From positions 1 to 32,603 of the forward strand of contig JAIPMN010000666.1 of NCBI GenBank assembly GCA_020650975.1: DNA of 32,603 bases, given 5' to 3'. Under the pieces are notes generated by a model, which saw only the letters and a list, made by a program, of their open reading frames with translations, made no database searches and was not told where the DNA came from. This stretch comes from Apostichopus californicus. Its lineage: Eukaryota > Echinodermata > Holothuroidea > Aspidochirotida > Stichopodidae. Below, in pieces: positions 10,801 to 23,700 of this stretch (position 1 is its first letter; each line of letters begins with the position of its first letter). The position numbers and the translations under genes are program-made.

Positions 10801-11155
10801 AGGCTAGGAAGTAAGAAGAACGAATTCTGGTGAGATGATTTATTAGCAAAATTGTCATTTGACACAATAACGCATATCATTTGGAACGTTGTTATCTTCA
10901 TCAGTGGAAAGTGCAACGAATCTCCAAAGTGAACGCTACATTTCCCCATCCTTGGCTAGGCCTAGATGTTAATTTGTAATGAAAGGAAGTAGGAAGAACC
11001 AATTCTGGTGAGATGACTTATTATAAAAATTGTGATTTGGCAAAATAACTCGTGTCACTTGGAACGTTGTTTTCGTCATCAGTGGAAAGTGCAACGAATC
11101 TCCCACGTGAGCCTTTCCGCAACACACCCCGATCCTTGTCAGGCTCAGATGTCAA
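10801..11155. repeat. Two-copy direct repeat, period about 178 bp
   Basis: Copies start GGAAGTA.GAAGAAC.AATTC at about 10806 and 10984 and share TTCTGGTGAGATGA, GGAACGTTGTT, CATCAGTGGAAAGTGCAACG and a terminal CAGATGT.AAT. A third partial copy of the GGAACGTTGTT...GCAACGAATCT part is at 11811-11851. Confidence 0.85.
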
Positions 11156-11384
11156 TCTGAATTCTAAGGTTCAATCCAATTAACGATAAATTAATGCCAT
11201 ATTTTTCGAGATGGCGTCGCATAGTAATACTGCATTCAGAAACTTTGAAGTTTGATGTGAGCAGATATTAGAGGATGAGTAGTTCATTTGTTGCGTGGAA
11301 GCTTGTAATTGGTGGCAATAAGAATTCAAATAATTCTAACTGGTGGTTTCATTCTATAAAAACAGTTCTTTTAAAAGTGCGCAG

Positions 11385-12255
11385 ACCTCCAAAAAGTGGT
11401 AAGTGGAGCTTAGATCATATCCGTTGGAAAAGAGTTTAAAAGACTGCAGCTGTACAAAGTTCATTTAATGAATTTCGTCTTAGTTTCCATTACAGAATAT
11501 GTGTTTGTAAATAAATTGTGAAGGCTTCTGTTACCCATTGGCTTTTGGCATTCTCTCCATGGTCCTTAGTACCTTTTAAATGTAACATTTAAAATATGCT
11601 GAAACGTTTACAATATTTAGGGCAGATTTTATGGTAACCCGTGCTGCTCAGTATTGGAATAAGTCACTGAACTTTGCTTTTCTTGTAATTTACATTTACA
11701 TCGTATACATATGTTATATTAGAATATACGATTTAATTAATACCAGCAATTTCTCTGTCGGTAGTTGCGTCACACTACTGCATTATGAAACCCTGTTGTG
11801 CATATCATGTGGAACGTTGTTTTCGTCATTATTGGAAAGTGCAACGAATCTGCCCATTGAACCTTTTCTCATCAGATATTTTTCTACCAGAAAGTTCCAG
11901 TGCGAAGACTTCCTGCAGATACGAGATGAAATGAACCTTAAATCATATCCGTTGGTGCGTGAGCATCAAAGACTGCCGCTGTACAATGTTCATTCAATGA
12001 ATTTGATCTTAGTTTCAATTTAAAGAATATGTGCTTCTAAATAAATTGTGAAGACTTCTTTTACCCATTGGGTTTTGGTATTCTCTGCATGATCATTAGT
12101 ATCTATTAAATGTAACTTTTCGATTATGATGAAACGTTGTACCATATTTACTGCATATTGTATCGTAACCAGTGCTGCTAAGTATCGGAATAACTCACTG
12201 TTTTGTGCCATTCTGTTTATTTGCTTTTCTTGTCATTTACATTTACATCGTGTAT
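11385..12255. repeat. Direct repeat pair of about 300 bp, offset 529 bp
   Basis: The segment from CATATCCGTTGG (11417) through GACTGCAGCTGTACAA (11442) to TTTACATTTACATCG (about 11703) recurs from 11944 (GACTGCCGCTGTACAA at 11971) to about 12250. Together with the 10801-11155 copies this is a nested duplication. The 130-codon open frame at 11631-12023 straddles repeat copies and is not supported. Confidence 0.8.
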
Positions 12256-12259
12256 AGAT

Positions 12260-15200
12260 CATACTCCATGTGTGTTCACATCATATCAATTACAATAATG
12301 TCTCAGTTTGTGACTGTAATATTGTTAAGAATCACCTGAAGGAACATAAGCTAAAAAACAGAAGCTGAAAAAATAAAATAAAACGGTAAATGTCTCTGTT
12401 GAGAACCGTCATTTTTTCTCAAGTTTGCACCTTTTCACGACAAGAAACTTATTATGAAACGTAGCGCTTTGAAATGTTGATTCGGAATTGGTTATTAACC
12501 TCCCGCAAGCTTTGTCTGTTGACAGAAAGATGTCCCGTTTCGATCTATATCGTGAACTTAAGTAAAGTAATTGGTATATTTATTTTGACATGTAACGTTT
12601 TCATGAAGTAAGGATATGCATTATGATTTAATTGAATTATTTTATTATGAAGGCTCATTCTTACATCAAATTCGTCTGCCAATATCGGATCAATGGTGTT
12701 GAACACTCTTCTTCAAAATAATCAAAGAATCTTCATTTACTTTCCGTCTCGTTATAAAGAAAACGGTTATTTATGCTGATATGTCTCGAAAATAGTTATG
12801 TTTGTCAATTTTTTAAATTTTAATATTGATTTGCTGTGACATGCGGTAATGTCGTCACACAAATGTATACAAACCATCACGAACAGTGAGCAGTCACCAA
12901 TCGGTCAACTTTCTGTGCGACGCGGCTTGTGGTTTCTAAAGTGTATAATATTTCCAAACTAGTGTTTATGTCTTCACTAACATAGATGAGACTTTTGCAA
13001 AGATTAAATGCAGTGTAGCATTATGATATCACAATTCAATAGCGCTACTCGCTTTGATATATTCCAATGCAATTTTATGAATATACCTACTATCACAAAC
13101 TTTAAAATAACAAGTTGATACTCCAGTACTCTAATACATGCGTAGGATGGACTTTTACCCACACTGTATACCTAATATTTTGTTCTTTGAAATCAAACCT
13201 GTGGGCAATAATGTTCCCGTATTAGTCACATATACGAGACCAAACAGAAAGTTCTTCAAATAACGATAGCTGGTTAAACCTTCCTATGTCTTAATCACTT
13301 TCAATATTCCAACCTCTGTCGTAATTAAAAAGTTCTGGTAGAATAGAATTATGGTTCTCATATTGAAGATGATTGTAAGTAGTAGATGGCAGTATGTCTG
13401 ACATGACATTATTCAAAACAGAAATTAATAATGATGTAATAGATGGTCAGTTTTCGTCGTATGATAGAATACTAACCCTGTATTAATTCTTGAACCCTAT
13501 AATTTTCAAGTGTGAAATGGAAAACATTTACTATCTTATTAAAAGTGACAAATTCACATGCAGTATGATACCAGTAACCGTACATAAGACGCAAGCTTTA
13601 CTAGGATGTTGGACGGCGGTGTGTGCGCAGCTGCGTGTGTGGTTGGGTGTGTGTGCGTGGGAGAGGGGAGGGGGGTAACAGTCCAGGGCCTGGGTCAATT
13701 AGGAGGCTCGGGAACTTAAGGTATAATAATGCATTGTTCTTTTCATAATGTACTTAAAAGAAATAAGTTCTTAAAACGGGATACTGTGGCATGGATGTCT
13801 CCCAAAAATATGCGGTGTTTTTACTTTGCGTCGTGTTTGTTTCATTGGAAGCGACAATTGATTTTCATTTTATTTGTGGTTTACTGTTTTTTGTGTTGTT
13901 TTTATTTGTTGTCTAGAAAAACCGACAAGTTAAAACGATAATATGGCTACAAAAGCGTTTCTTATGCAATCGTAGCTTTATGTGCACTCTCAGGTATTAT
14001 CACCGCAACAATCTAATACCTAAATCAATTACGTATTGTAGTTGACCTGTAGTATGTTTAAAGGACATGTTCAGGCAAGAAAAGGAAACAATGAGTGCTA
14101 GTAATTTACAAATTGCTGGTAGGATATTCACTTTTGAAATATCTTTGGAATGTTCCTTAAAAACTGATGTGACGTCGACACCTCATTGGAGTCATAAATG
14201 TTTATACTTATCCATTGATTTATATAACTCAACTAAAGCTGTTTCTTTTAACTTCACATAGTTCGACAGAGCAAGTTTTTGAACTACATTGTTAACATAT
14301 CATATAAGACCCAAGTCTTATGAGGTCCCATTGAATTTTGTGCTGCATCGGATTTAAAGGTCTGAGTATTAGACAATGTAGTCATTCCAATTTTATTGTT
14401 TAACCTCAGGGTTAATTCGAAATATATATATATATATAAAGGGATATAGATACGCAAATTGCACTTATAGCAGTGCTTTTAAACGGTCTACAGTATACCA
14501 AAAAAAAGTGTCTTATGTCTTCCGTTAACACATTATTAATATGATCACAATCTTGTACAATATTGTACACGATTAATCTTACATGTTTACTTTCTTTTTT
14601 TAAAGTTTTGGAATGTACCTGCCAAGCATATCAGATTTAAAAGAATCCGGAAAAATAACTAACACACGGTGGCTATTCCTTATGTTGTTTGCTGTTATTG
14701 CAAGGTATCACGACGCACGGAAACGCACAATTTTTAATATTTTTCTTGATGAGAAAACACACCACTGTACGTCGTATTTATCGGGGATAGTTGGGGAGGG
14801 GCCGGGTCTCGTGGCATAAAAGCGGATCATCATGCATTTTCTCACTCATTCGTAACAAAATATTTACATTGCAAGTATAATTTTCCGGTTTATTATTCAA
14901 CTATTTCCGAGATGCATATTGTCAGTTTGCACTATACAGGAACCCAATGCTGTGGATATGCCATATTCAAAACACGTGATCATAATACATCTATGTGTTT
15001 CTATTTTTAAGCAGGTACGTTAGTTTTCTGTAACACATTTCGTTAGTTTAAGCCAATGAACAGGATAGTTCGGAAAAATGTTGAGGCCTGACTTTAAGCC
15101 CGTCTCTGGAAACTACAATACTTTATTCAACTGCTCTTCATAAGTTATACTGAAGCGTTCACGTAAATTTTCATCTTATCTTCTGGGTCAACTTGTGACC

Positions 15201-15400
15201 TAGTAGGCATAGGAGCGTCCTCTCGGCTTTGGCTCAGATGCGTTATATCTTCTCTCTCTGCGAGAGCTGCCACCGTGTCCCCAAGATTTAATAAATTTCC
15301 TCTGTTAAAGTTTTCCGTAGCAAGCGTTTTTTTTTTACAGGGTGGGGTTACTAGCCCCACGCCCAATCCTCCTCCTTTTGCTTCCGGGATTGGGACCGAC
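12260..15400. other. Intergenic, nothing recognised except simple repeats
   Basis: AT-rich unique sequence. It contains a G/T-rich stretch near 13610-13676 and a (TA)n run near 14422-14438. GC-rich scraps near 13680-13710 and 14785-14815 could be old transposon pieces. No exon-like frame with splice sites was seen. Confidence 0.45.
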
Positions 15401-15410
15401 ATAGGCAGAG

Positions 15411-15576
15411 TAGACATAATGCCAGCATAAAAATATGGCACTAGTCAACTGATTTAAGTGAACCATTACATGTTGCGTGTTGATGCAGTGAATGTCGGAA
15501 ATCAAGTAAAACGAGTGCCTAGACATAATGCCTGAATAAAAAATAGTGCACTTTTTACGTTTTTAGTTGAACCATT
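15411..15576. repeat. Direct repeat pair, offset about 109 bp
   Basis: TAGACATAATGCC.G.ATAAAAA.A..GCAC...GAACCATTA occurs at 15411-15468 and again at 15520-15576, diverged. Confidence 0.6.
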
Positions 15577-16226
15577 AGAGGAATAACGAAGGCAGGGATC
15601 ATATTTAAAAAATATAATAAAGTACCCTCCTGAAAGTTGTTGCACAAACAGGGTGGTACTAAATCTCTTGTAAAACAAATAATCAGAGCTTTTCAACATG
15701 ACACTTTTGAGATATTACCTGTCAAAGGTGACCTAGTTTTGTACAGAGCAACTTTACAACGTTATTAATTAATATTGAGAAAAAAATAAAACCCTCAAAT
15801 TTGGTAAGTTGTACAAACTGTATGTTTATAATTAAAGTAAGTTCTCACATAGTTATGTGGTAAAAAAATGGCATCAAAAACCCTTCCTTATGCTGAATCG
15901 CAGAACTAAATAGCAACCACTTGAAAACATATAATTTACAGGAAGCAATGTAATCATTATTTTGTATTGTTTGCACAAGACATAATAACCTCTTAAAGAA
16001 TCAAGTATCCTGAAGCAACAGTTTAAGACCATTAACAAACATACATACTAGACCAAACTGTCAGAAAATGCCAGTCAAAAATAGTGTAAAACTGCTGTGA
16101 TGTGAGAACGGAAAACAATCGTTGCGTGCGCAAATAACTACTCCATTGTAAGAGAGTGTGCCTTGGCCGTTTACCTAACATGAGTTTGTCTCGACGCTGG
16201 GATTAAATGCATTGCAGGCTCGCCCA

Positions 16227-16559
16227 CAAAGAAACGTCTCATGCCGGTAATCTGACCTAGTTTCGAATAAGGTGTATCAGAAGTGTGTGTTAGACACCAC
16301 CATCGATTTCAGAAATACACACACAGCTTGCTACCGTCGGTAATTAGACACTAGTGCACAGTCAATACATGCAGCTACGGTCAATACCCAGTGTACATAG
16401 CAGCGATGGACATCTCAGATAAAAGAAAACAATGTATCACGTTTCATTATTGTCTGCATTTTGTAGCGACACGAACAAAAAATTCACTTGCAAGCAACTG
16501 AAAGTTAACTTTTTCAGATGTTGGCACGCGGTTTGGGGCGAGTCGTCAATGCCTTTAAG
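16227..16559. repeat. Copy 1 of a repeat found at the 3' end of the CCDC191-like gene
   Basis: About 333 bp similar to 17317-17663, same orientation, about 1.1 kb apart. Shared landmarks are GAAACGTCT, GGTAATCTGACCTAGTTT, ACACAGCTTGCTACC, GGTAATTAGACACTAGTG, ATGGACATCTCAG, GTCTGCATTTTGTAGCG and CAATGCCTTTAAG. The last includes the reverse complement of the gene's TAA stop. Confidence 0.85.
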
Positions 16560-16945
16560 TCCTTATCGCGTTCAGTCAGATGTGGCCCCTTCGTAAAACC
16601 AGTATAGGTTATCAAAAGCACCACTGATTTTAATGTTGTTGATAAGGATACATATCCCAACAAAACTTTTTTGAAATATGGCATTGGATTGCAGGTATAC
16701 CGTTTACCATGAAAAAGGGGAGCGGATATCTGTTTTCGTGTAGCTGCCCGGGTGGTTTAATATGACGATCACTGATTCGGTTGCACTTTAAGCGACTCAT
16801 CCAGGCACTGTGGAGCCTTCGTAATACCAAAATAGTTTATCAAAATTTCACTGTTGATGAAATGGTTGGGTTAAAGTACTCATGTCTCAAGGATACCTTT
16901 TGAACTATTGATGTTGCACTTTAGGCGAATCTAGTTGACTTATAC
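16560..16945. repeat. Degenerate tandem repeat, unit about 228 bp
   Basis: GTGG..CCTTCGTAA.ACCA..ATAG.TTATCAAAA occurs at about 16582 and 16810, and TTGCACTTTA.GCGA occurs near 16781 and 16914. The copies are diverged and non-coding. Confidence 0.5.
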
Positions 16946-17316
16946 TTTTCTGTTTTGCTTGTAGTTGTATTATACAAGCCTGGTATGGGAGCATCAGCGC
17001 CGCTTAAAACTGATACAAAGTTGAGAAAAGCTCTCAAGAGCTGGTCGGGTGGGGAGGGGATATCCCAATCCCAGATTTGTGGAAGAAAAGCCTCTAAAAG
17101 GAACCCATTTTCATTCATTCATTCATATTTTGTGATGAAGGATAAAGATTTCAGGTAAATATTCTTTTAAGTGACAGTTCTCACTCATCTGTTATAACAT
17201 AAAATAATCACATTCATTAAAAAATTCGAAATAATTTTGCATCATATCGTTCACTTAAACTAAAACGATCTATAGACTGAAAACAATTTTCTTTTAAAAG
17301 GGTGTGAAGACTTGCG

Positions 17317-17663
17317 CAAAAAGAAACGTCTAATGCTGGTAATCTGACCTAGTTTTGAATGAGGTGTAACAGAAGTGTAAGACACCACCATTAATCCCAG
17401 AAAATACGCACACAGCTTGCTACCTTCGGTAATTAGACACTAGTGTACAGTCAGTACATACAGCTGTGGTCAATACCCACAGCACAGTGTACAAACGATA
17501 CAGCGATGGACATCTCAGGTCCAGCTAAAGATAACAAGGTATCACGTTTCATTACTGTCTGCATTTTGTAGCGCCACTCAGAAAATTTCACTTGCAAGCA
17601 ATGGAAAGTTAACTTTTTCAGAGCGCGGCACGGGGTTTGGGGCGAGTCTTCAATGCCTTTAAG
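17317..17663. repeat. Copy 2 of the 3'-flank repeat, abutting the stop codon
   Basis: Homologous to 16227-16559. Similarity runs up to and includes the stop codon of the CCDC191-like gene (17659-17661), then ends, so the repeat supplies the predicted 3'UTR. No clear polyadenylation signal was seen. Confidence 0.8.
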
Positions 17664-17794
17664 AAAGCCCAAAATCTGGCAAGAGTGATGCTACTTTCTT
17701 TCTCATTTCCTCTCGTCTGAGCTCTCGGTCTTTTTCCTGTTTTAACATCTTGGGATACTTCTTCCACGCTTCGAAGACCTTAGCAATTATCCTC
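17659..17794 (-). CDS. CCDC191-like terminal exon 17
   Basis: The acceptor is TGATTTCAG; the frame reads RIIAKVFEAWKKYPKMLK, a charged helix, and VASLLPDFGLS, then TAA. The stop codon lies at the border of a repeat shared with 16227-16559. Confidence 0.85.
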
Positions 17795-20700
17795 CTGAAA
17801 TCAATCAAACATAACCAACTTTATAATTATGCTGATCCAGGAAAGAAGATGTAAAACAAGAATGAATCGAATTATAGACTGAATTTCCAGTACCAAAGGG
17901 ATTTCGTTAGAACTAACCTCAACGATACCGAAAACAGGATTAAATTTGATCACTTTTCATAACGACTTTGCATTAAAATGAAGAGAAAGTAGAACAAGAC
18001 TGGTTTGGTTTTATGCTAATTTTTGTTTCTCCTTCCAGAAGATACTTTTTATTTTGTGATATAATTATAGGTAAAACTATACCCAGTTTATAGCTGCAGG
18101 GTTCTGGCTTTTATTCACAATTTTCAGTAATTTGGAACTCCCTTTGTTCACAAAAAATGGTCGAACAACTATAGATAAAGTTGTTGTTTTCTATTTGCCT
18201 TAATTTAATTATCAAAGGGGATAAGACACAAGGTTAAGGTGGTTGGGGAAGAGAGTGGGAGGTGGGTGTGGAGTGTTGGTTTTACATTTTCATCAAAATG
18301 CAAAATTTATTGAAGTAATGTTATTTTGCTCTGTAAATGATTAAAATACTTATAAAAAACAACGACGACATTTTCAGATCAATTGCCATGATGATGACAT
18401 CATTCACCCAGTTCGCTCACAAATTACACAATGTCCCATTTAAAAAAACACAATCATATCTCTGCGCCACAAAATGCTGTAAAGATGTCGATTTGACGTA
18501 AAGATGCAGAAAATTCCCAGCAAATTTTAATATGCAATCAACTTTGGTCACAGGACTCCCTTCAATACCGAGAGGGAATCATTATTTAGCACGTATTTAC
18601 TAAATAATAGACATAATCACTTTCCGAATGCCTCCAGTAAGGTTAACTTACCTATGGTTGTGGTCCACTGACATCTCTTCACATTTCCAAGCTCTTAGTT
18701 TTTCATTTGTGATGTAATCCTGCCACGCTTTGAATAACTTTACTTTCAAATGTGTCCCATAGTGTCTTCTAGCCCTCTGATATTGAATTGATAGGTAATG
18801 ACCGTACTGTGGCAAATAGAAGTGGAACAAAAAAAACAATAATTAAACAACTTCGATTATACCTTGTTATGGAATGTGTCCTATTTTGTAAAATGTTTTG
18901 ATTACAGTATTACTTTGCTTTGGGGTAATTTCTGGCACACTTCATGAGCTTCTGACATGATCCATTAAGATATGGACACCTTTCATCAAATTGGTATGAA
19001 TTTTAGACATCTCATGTTAGTTATCTTGAACTCCAATGTTAAACAGCCTTGAAACCAGGTTAACACAAACATGTAATTGTCCTGGCTACCATCTTTGCTC
19101 CTCCTGTAGTCTTGCTAATATGAACTGTTTTGCCACCTAAAAGTTGTATTATAGGTCATATTTTACCAGCTCTTCTTAAATACACATAGTGGTGTCGTCC
19201 TGAGTGTGGAAGATGGTTGGGTTAACTTTATAAAACATGAAGTACTGTACATGTGAACTGAAGTTAAGTAGTTGTCACTCTGAGGTCTACAAAAATCAAT
19301 TTGGGATTCAAATCTTTTGTTTTTCATGTTGAAATTGCTGATCACAACAACATTATGTTTCTTTCTTTTTTCATTTGAGTATTACAAAACTTCATTCTAA
19401 GAAAGACTGTGATAATAATCATAATTATAATCAGGCAGATACTTTTATGACACTTAACAGACCACGAATGTGGGAAGAGTCCGCAAGTGTTAATGGTATA
19501 CAACTTGCATAACAGGTGGGTTCCAATCCAACATCTGAACTCAAATTTGGTATCTCTTCAATATAGAAAGTAATTTCAAATGGGAAGACCGTAGATTGCT
19601 CTTGAATGAAAAACCCACCTTACTATGACCCGAACCTCCCGATTGCTAAGCCTCAATGCTTCAAATGCTACCGATGGCTATAATTCTGTTACAAAAGAAC
19701 AATTACATAAAACAAACCGAGATAACTTTACACAAGTCTATAAGCATCTCTACAGTTAAGACATATTACTGTGTAAAAGTGTGTTCCTACTGTATTGTAC
19801 ATTATGAAAATTCTGAGAGGCTCACCTGTTTCCAAGAGTTAAGGCTCCTTTGCAGTAAAATTTCTTTGTACTTGGCATCAGCCATGGAACATTTTTCTGC
19901 TTTAGTTGTTTGGGTATACCTATGCCATGGTAACAGATATGTTTGAAGCAACACATAGCTGTGATGGTCGACAGCTACCTGCCAGTGTTGATGCGAGGCA
20001 GCAATGAGTTTCCTCCAAGGTTTCAAACCATAATTCCTCAACAGAGAAAACCGGTAATGAGAATCTGCCCTAGAACTCATCTCGGCAACTTTCTCCTGTC
20101 TCTGTTTTCTCTCAAGTTCTCTCTGCATGAAAAAAAAAAGGATGACGACAATCAATGAGCCGAAACTTGACTTGCAACTCAACTCAAATTTATTTGACAT
20201 AATTAGAATAGACTTTACCAATTTCTTATTAATAATATGGAATAAAAAATCATTTATATTCCTTTTCAATAGGTTGCTAATATAAATGGTTGATATAATC
20301 TGTAAAATAAAATCATTACTACTTATCAGGCCAAGAAATCATCACCATTTTTTCCCTTCCAAATGAACAATAACTGCTAAGTAATCAAATAATACATTCG
20401 ATTTAAAAAATTGGAACGATAATAAATTCTTCCTTTTGACATTTTGAAATGACATCACCAGGTATTCTTTGATCATGGCATTAATCACAGACAACTTTAA
20501 TTAAGCAAGCAAGATTTTATCATCAAATAGAAGAGTTAACCAAAAATGAATGCAAAGAGCTGCTCCAAATTAGCTCACCTGCTTCTCCAATCTCTTCCTC
20601 TCCTTCCTCTTATCCATCTCAGCTTTCTTCTTCCCTTCCTCCTCTGCAACTTTCCTTTCCTCTTCTGCTCTTAGTTGTGCCTGTAGGGCATGAAACAAGT

Positions 20701-23700
20701 AACAAAGAAATGGAATGGTGGGAAAGACACTTATCATTTCGATTCCACTTCCCATCGCAATTGTTTTTTTGTTGGTTATCGCTGAATTTGAATGAATGTC
20801 TTAAAATGTCCCCACATTTTCATGCACAGTATGCTATTCTCAATTTGACAGTTTGTACAAAAGGATGAATGAATGAATCATAATTCATAAATTATTCTAC
20901 CCACCAATTTTTCTTCTTCCTTCTCTCTAATTTTCTCTTCTCGTTCTGCCTTTCTCTGTGCTCTGAGTGCTGCTCTCTCTCCCATCCCTACAAAAGAAAC
21001 AAGAAAACAAAGTAAACATCACAAAGGTTCACATAGCTACTGGTCTTACTCGTATCTTTTAAAATCATATGAGTACAAGGTTGAGTACAGGCAACTTTGC
21101 CAGAATACAAGTACAGAGTACAGACTCACTTTAAGTCTTCTTTGTACTATTCCCCTATGATCTTGAAGACTTGTCTCTGCCAATGATTTTAATCAATGAC
21201 TTTGCTACCAGAGTTATAGTCAAAAGGGAAAATGTGGTAACATAAGAAGCAATGAAACCTAGCATCTGGGAGGTTGTGGGTTCCATCCCTGGCTGGCCAG
21301 AGTAAGGTGGGACTTTTCATCCAGAAGAGATCTATGGTTTCTTAAACTCAAAAAGGTCTTCCAAATTTTCCAAAATTCCAAAATGAACTTAAACAGTAAA
21401 TTGAATATCAACCTGACATGAAGAGTAAGTTACAAGCAATTCAGGTTTGTCCCTCATACATATGTGGTCGCTAAGTGTGGTAAAATAACTGCCCTTTCCA
21501 GTACACTTTTTTCCTTACCATTACTGTAAGTTACAGTGTATATGTAATACACATAAAATGTGCAACCATGTACATCTATCTAACCTTTGATATGGTGAGA
21601 AATGTAGCTTATCTTTCTCAATCCTAATGTTACAGTATGAACAGGAATTTCAACTTTTTCTATATAAGGGAAATGGATCGAGTTGCCAAATTTCATATGT
21701 GAATTGACTTGGACAAGTCTAAAAAGCATTTTACACTACTAACAAAGCAGGGCCTGGATCCGATCACCGGAATCGCATGACCAAACTGGACGTCACGCTA
21801 GATTGATTCCTTATAACAGTGTTACTTCTGTTCTACTTACAATATCTATCCTTGTTTTTATTATCTTCATTTATTTTGTTCATATCAGCACCTACCTTTC
21901 AGCAATGGCGGCTGTTTTGCAGTTCTTTGTCCAGATGCTGTTGATGAAGTTGTTCTCTCAGTTCTGAGAGCAGATGATGGAGTACCGACTGAATCACTGT
22001 CAGAAGTTCTGATGACAAAATAATATCTGTTACTATCTGTCATGTGTGTTTAGATTACAGCATACTTGTAAACTATTAAAATGGAAAATAATTGGGCAGC
22101 TACAATATTACTTTCATGTAGGGTTATTTTTTACAAAATTACATTTCATAGCTAATTTTTATTTCCCTTTCATAGTTACTATACCAATGGAGAGGACAGG
22201 AGGCTACTTCAATATCTGTATTAAACAATGATATTCTCTTATCCTTGAAATATCTCAACATCAACTACGATAAAATGAAAAATTCCTACAAAGAGATACC
22301 TGAAAGAGAGCATTGGCTAAAAGCCAGTTTCTAGAAGTGTTACTTTTCTTACCTTTCAGATGTTAGTTGAGATGCAAAGTTAGACCCATCCTGACCATTC
22401 GTTACATCATCTGAAGCAGCATTGACTTGTTTCATCCCACTGCTGTTACCAGTAGCATCTCCTCCCTGAATAGCTTGTATCTGCATCTTAATTAGCTGCT
22501 CCCTTTGCCCTGCTTGGAGGTCTTGGATGAGCCGTTTCTGTTCATCTAGCTGCTTCCGCTGTTCCATGAGCATCTTTTGCTGATTTGCATATCTGCAGTG
22601 TTTGAACCATTAGAATTTGTTCTCATGTACAAGCCAGATGCTTTTACCGAGTACCTTAGTAGCATTAAACTTAGATAAAATGAAATCAAATATGGTCCAT
22701 AGTTTGTTTATTCTGTGATATTAAAATTCTTTTTGAGGCATGTAAGCGTTTCAGGTGATCTTGCATTAAATAAATCTGCTGATTGAACACATATTTCCTG
22801 TCCCACTTTCGCATTTTCACTTTTAGGACCAAATGTAAACATATTAATTTACCTGTCAAATTGGGTCCAAAAACACAGGATTTTTCATGTCAGCTCATCT
22901 TTTATTCTTTTGGGCTGAAAATTTGATCACAGGTACAAGCATGTTTCTTCCAGGAAGTAAAATATCTACACACTGTAGAATATTTATCATAAAGCAGTCC
23001 ATTACTCAAAACAGTTAATCCTGTAGGGCAGGGTTTCACTAACTGTATTCCCCCACGAACCCCCTGTGGATGTCAGAGTTGTCCACGAACCCCCAACATT
23101 ATGATATGTTATCAACATATAACACTTACCTGTGTTCAAAGTTACCCCCTTTATATGAAGCACTTTTCTTCTGTTCAACAGCTCCAAGACTCTCATTTAC
23201 TGACCCTAAATTCAGTTGAAGAGTTTCATCACTTTCCTGGCGGCTGAAACTTCTATCTTCATCTTCACCGATATGGGCCATCTCCTCTGGTGTCAGTTTC
23301 AAATGCTTTCGAGTGACCTGCCAAGCATGCTTTGGTTTTGAAGGTCTACCACTAATCATGGAAATCGACTGCGTGTTTGACGGAAGATTATGTAACCTTG
23401 ACTGTGTATCTGACGAGCTGTGGGCAGCTGATCTTGATGAAGTGGATACTACCGATGATGGTGTAGATGGAGCAGATTTTACCTATCAGGAAAGTTAGAG
23501 GGAGATATGAAGACTTAATTTGGATAGAAATATGAAAGAAAAAGTTCTTTGAATAGAGCATGTAAAGGAAATTGCAGACAAAGAAGTTACAAATTTGGTC
23601 GGAAGAGAACTATATTGTTAAAAGTACATCAACAATGGAATATTAGATCTTATATGGTAAAGTATAGAGAACCAAATGATGTCACTCAACAAATAAGTAG

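Noticed and set aside
11631..12023. 130-codon plus-strand frame
   Set aside because: It runs across copies of non-coding direct repeats that are not open in the sister copies.
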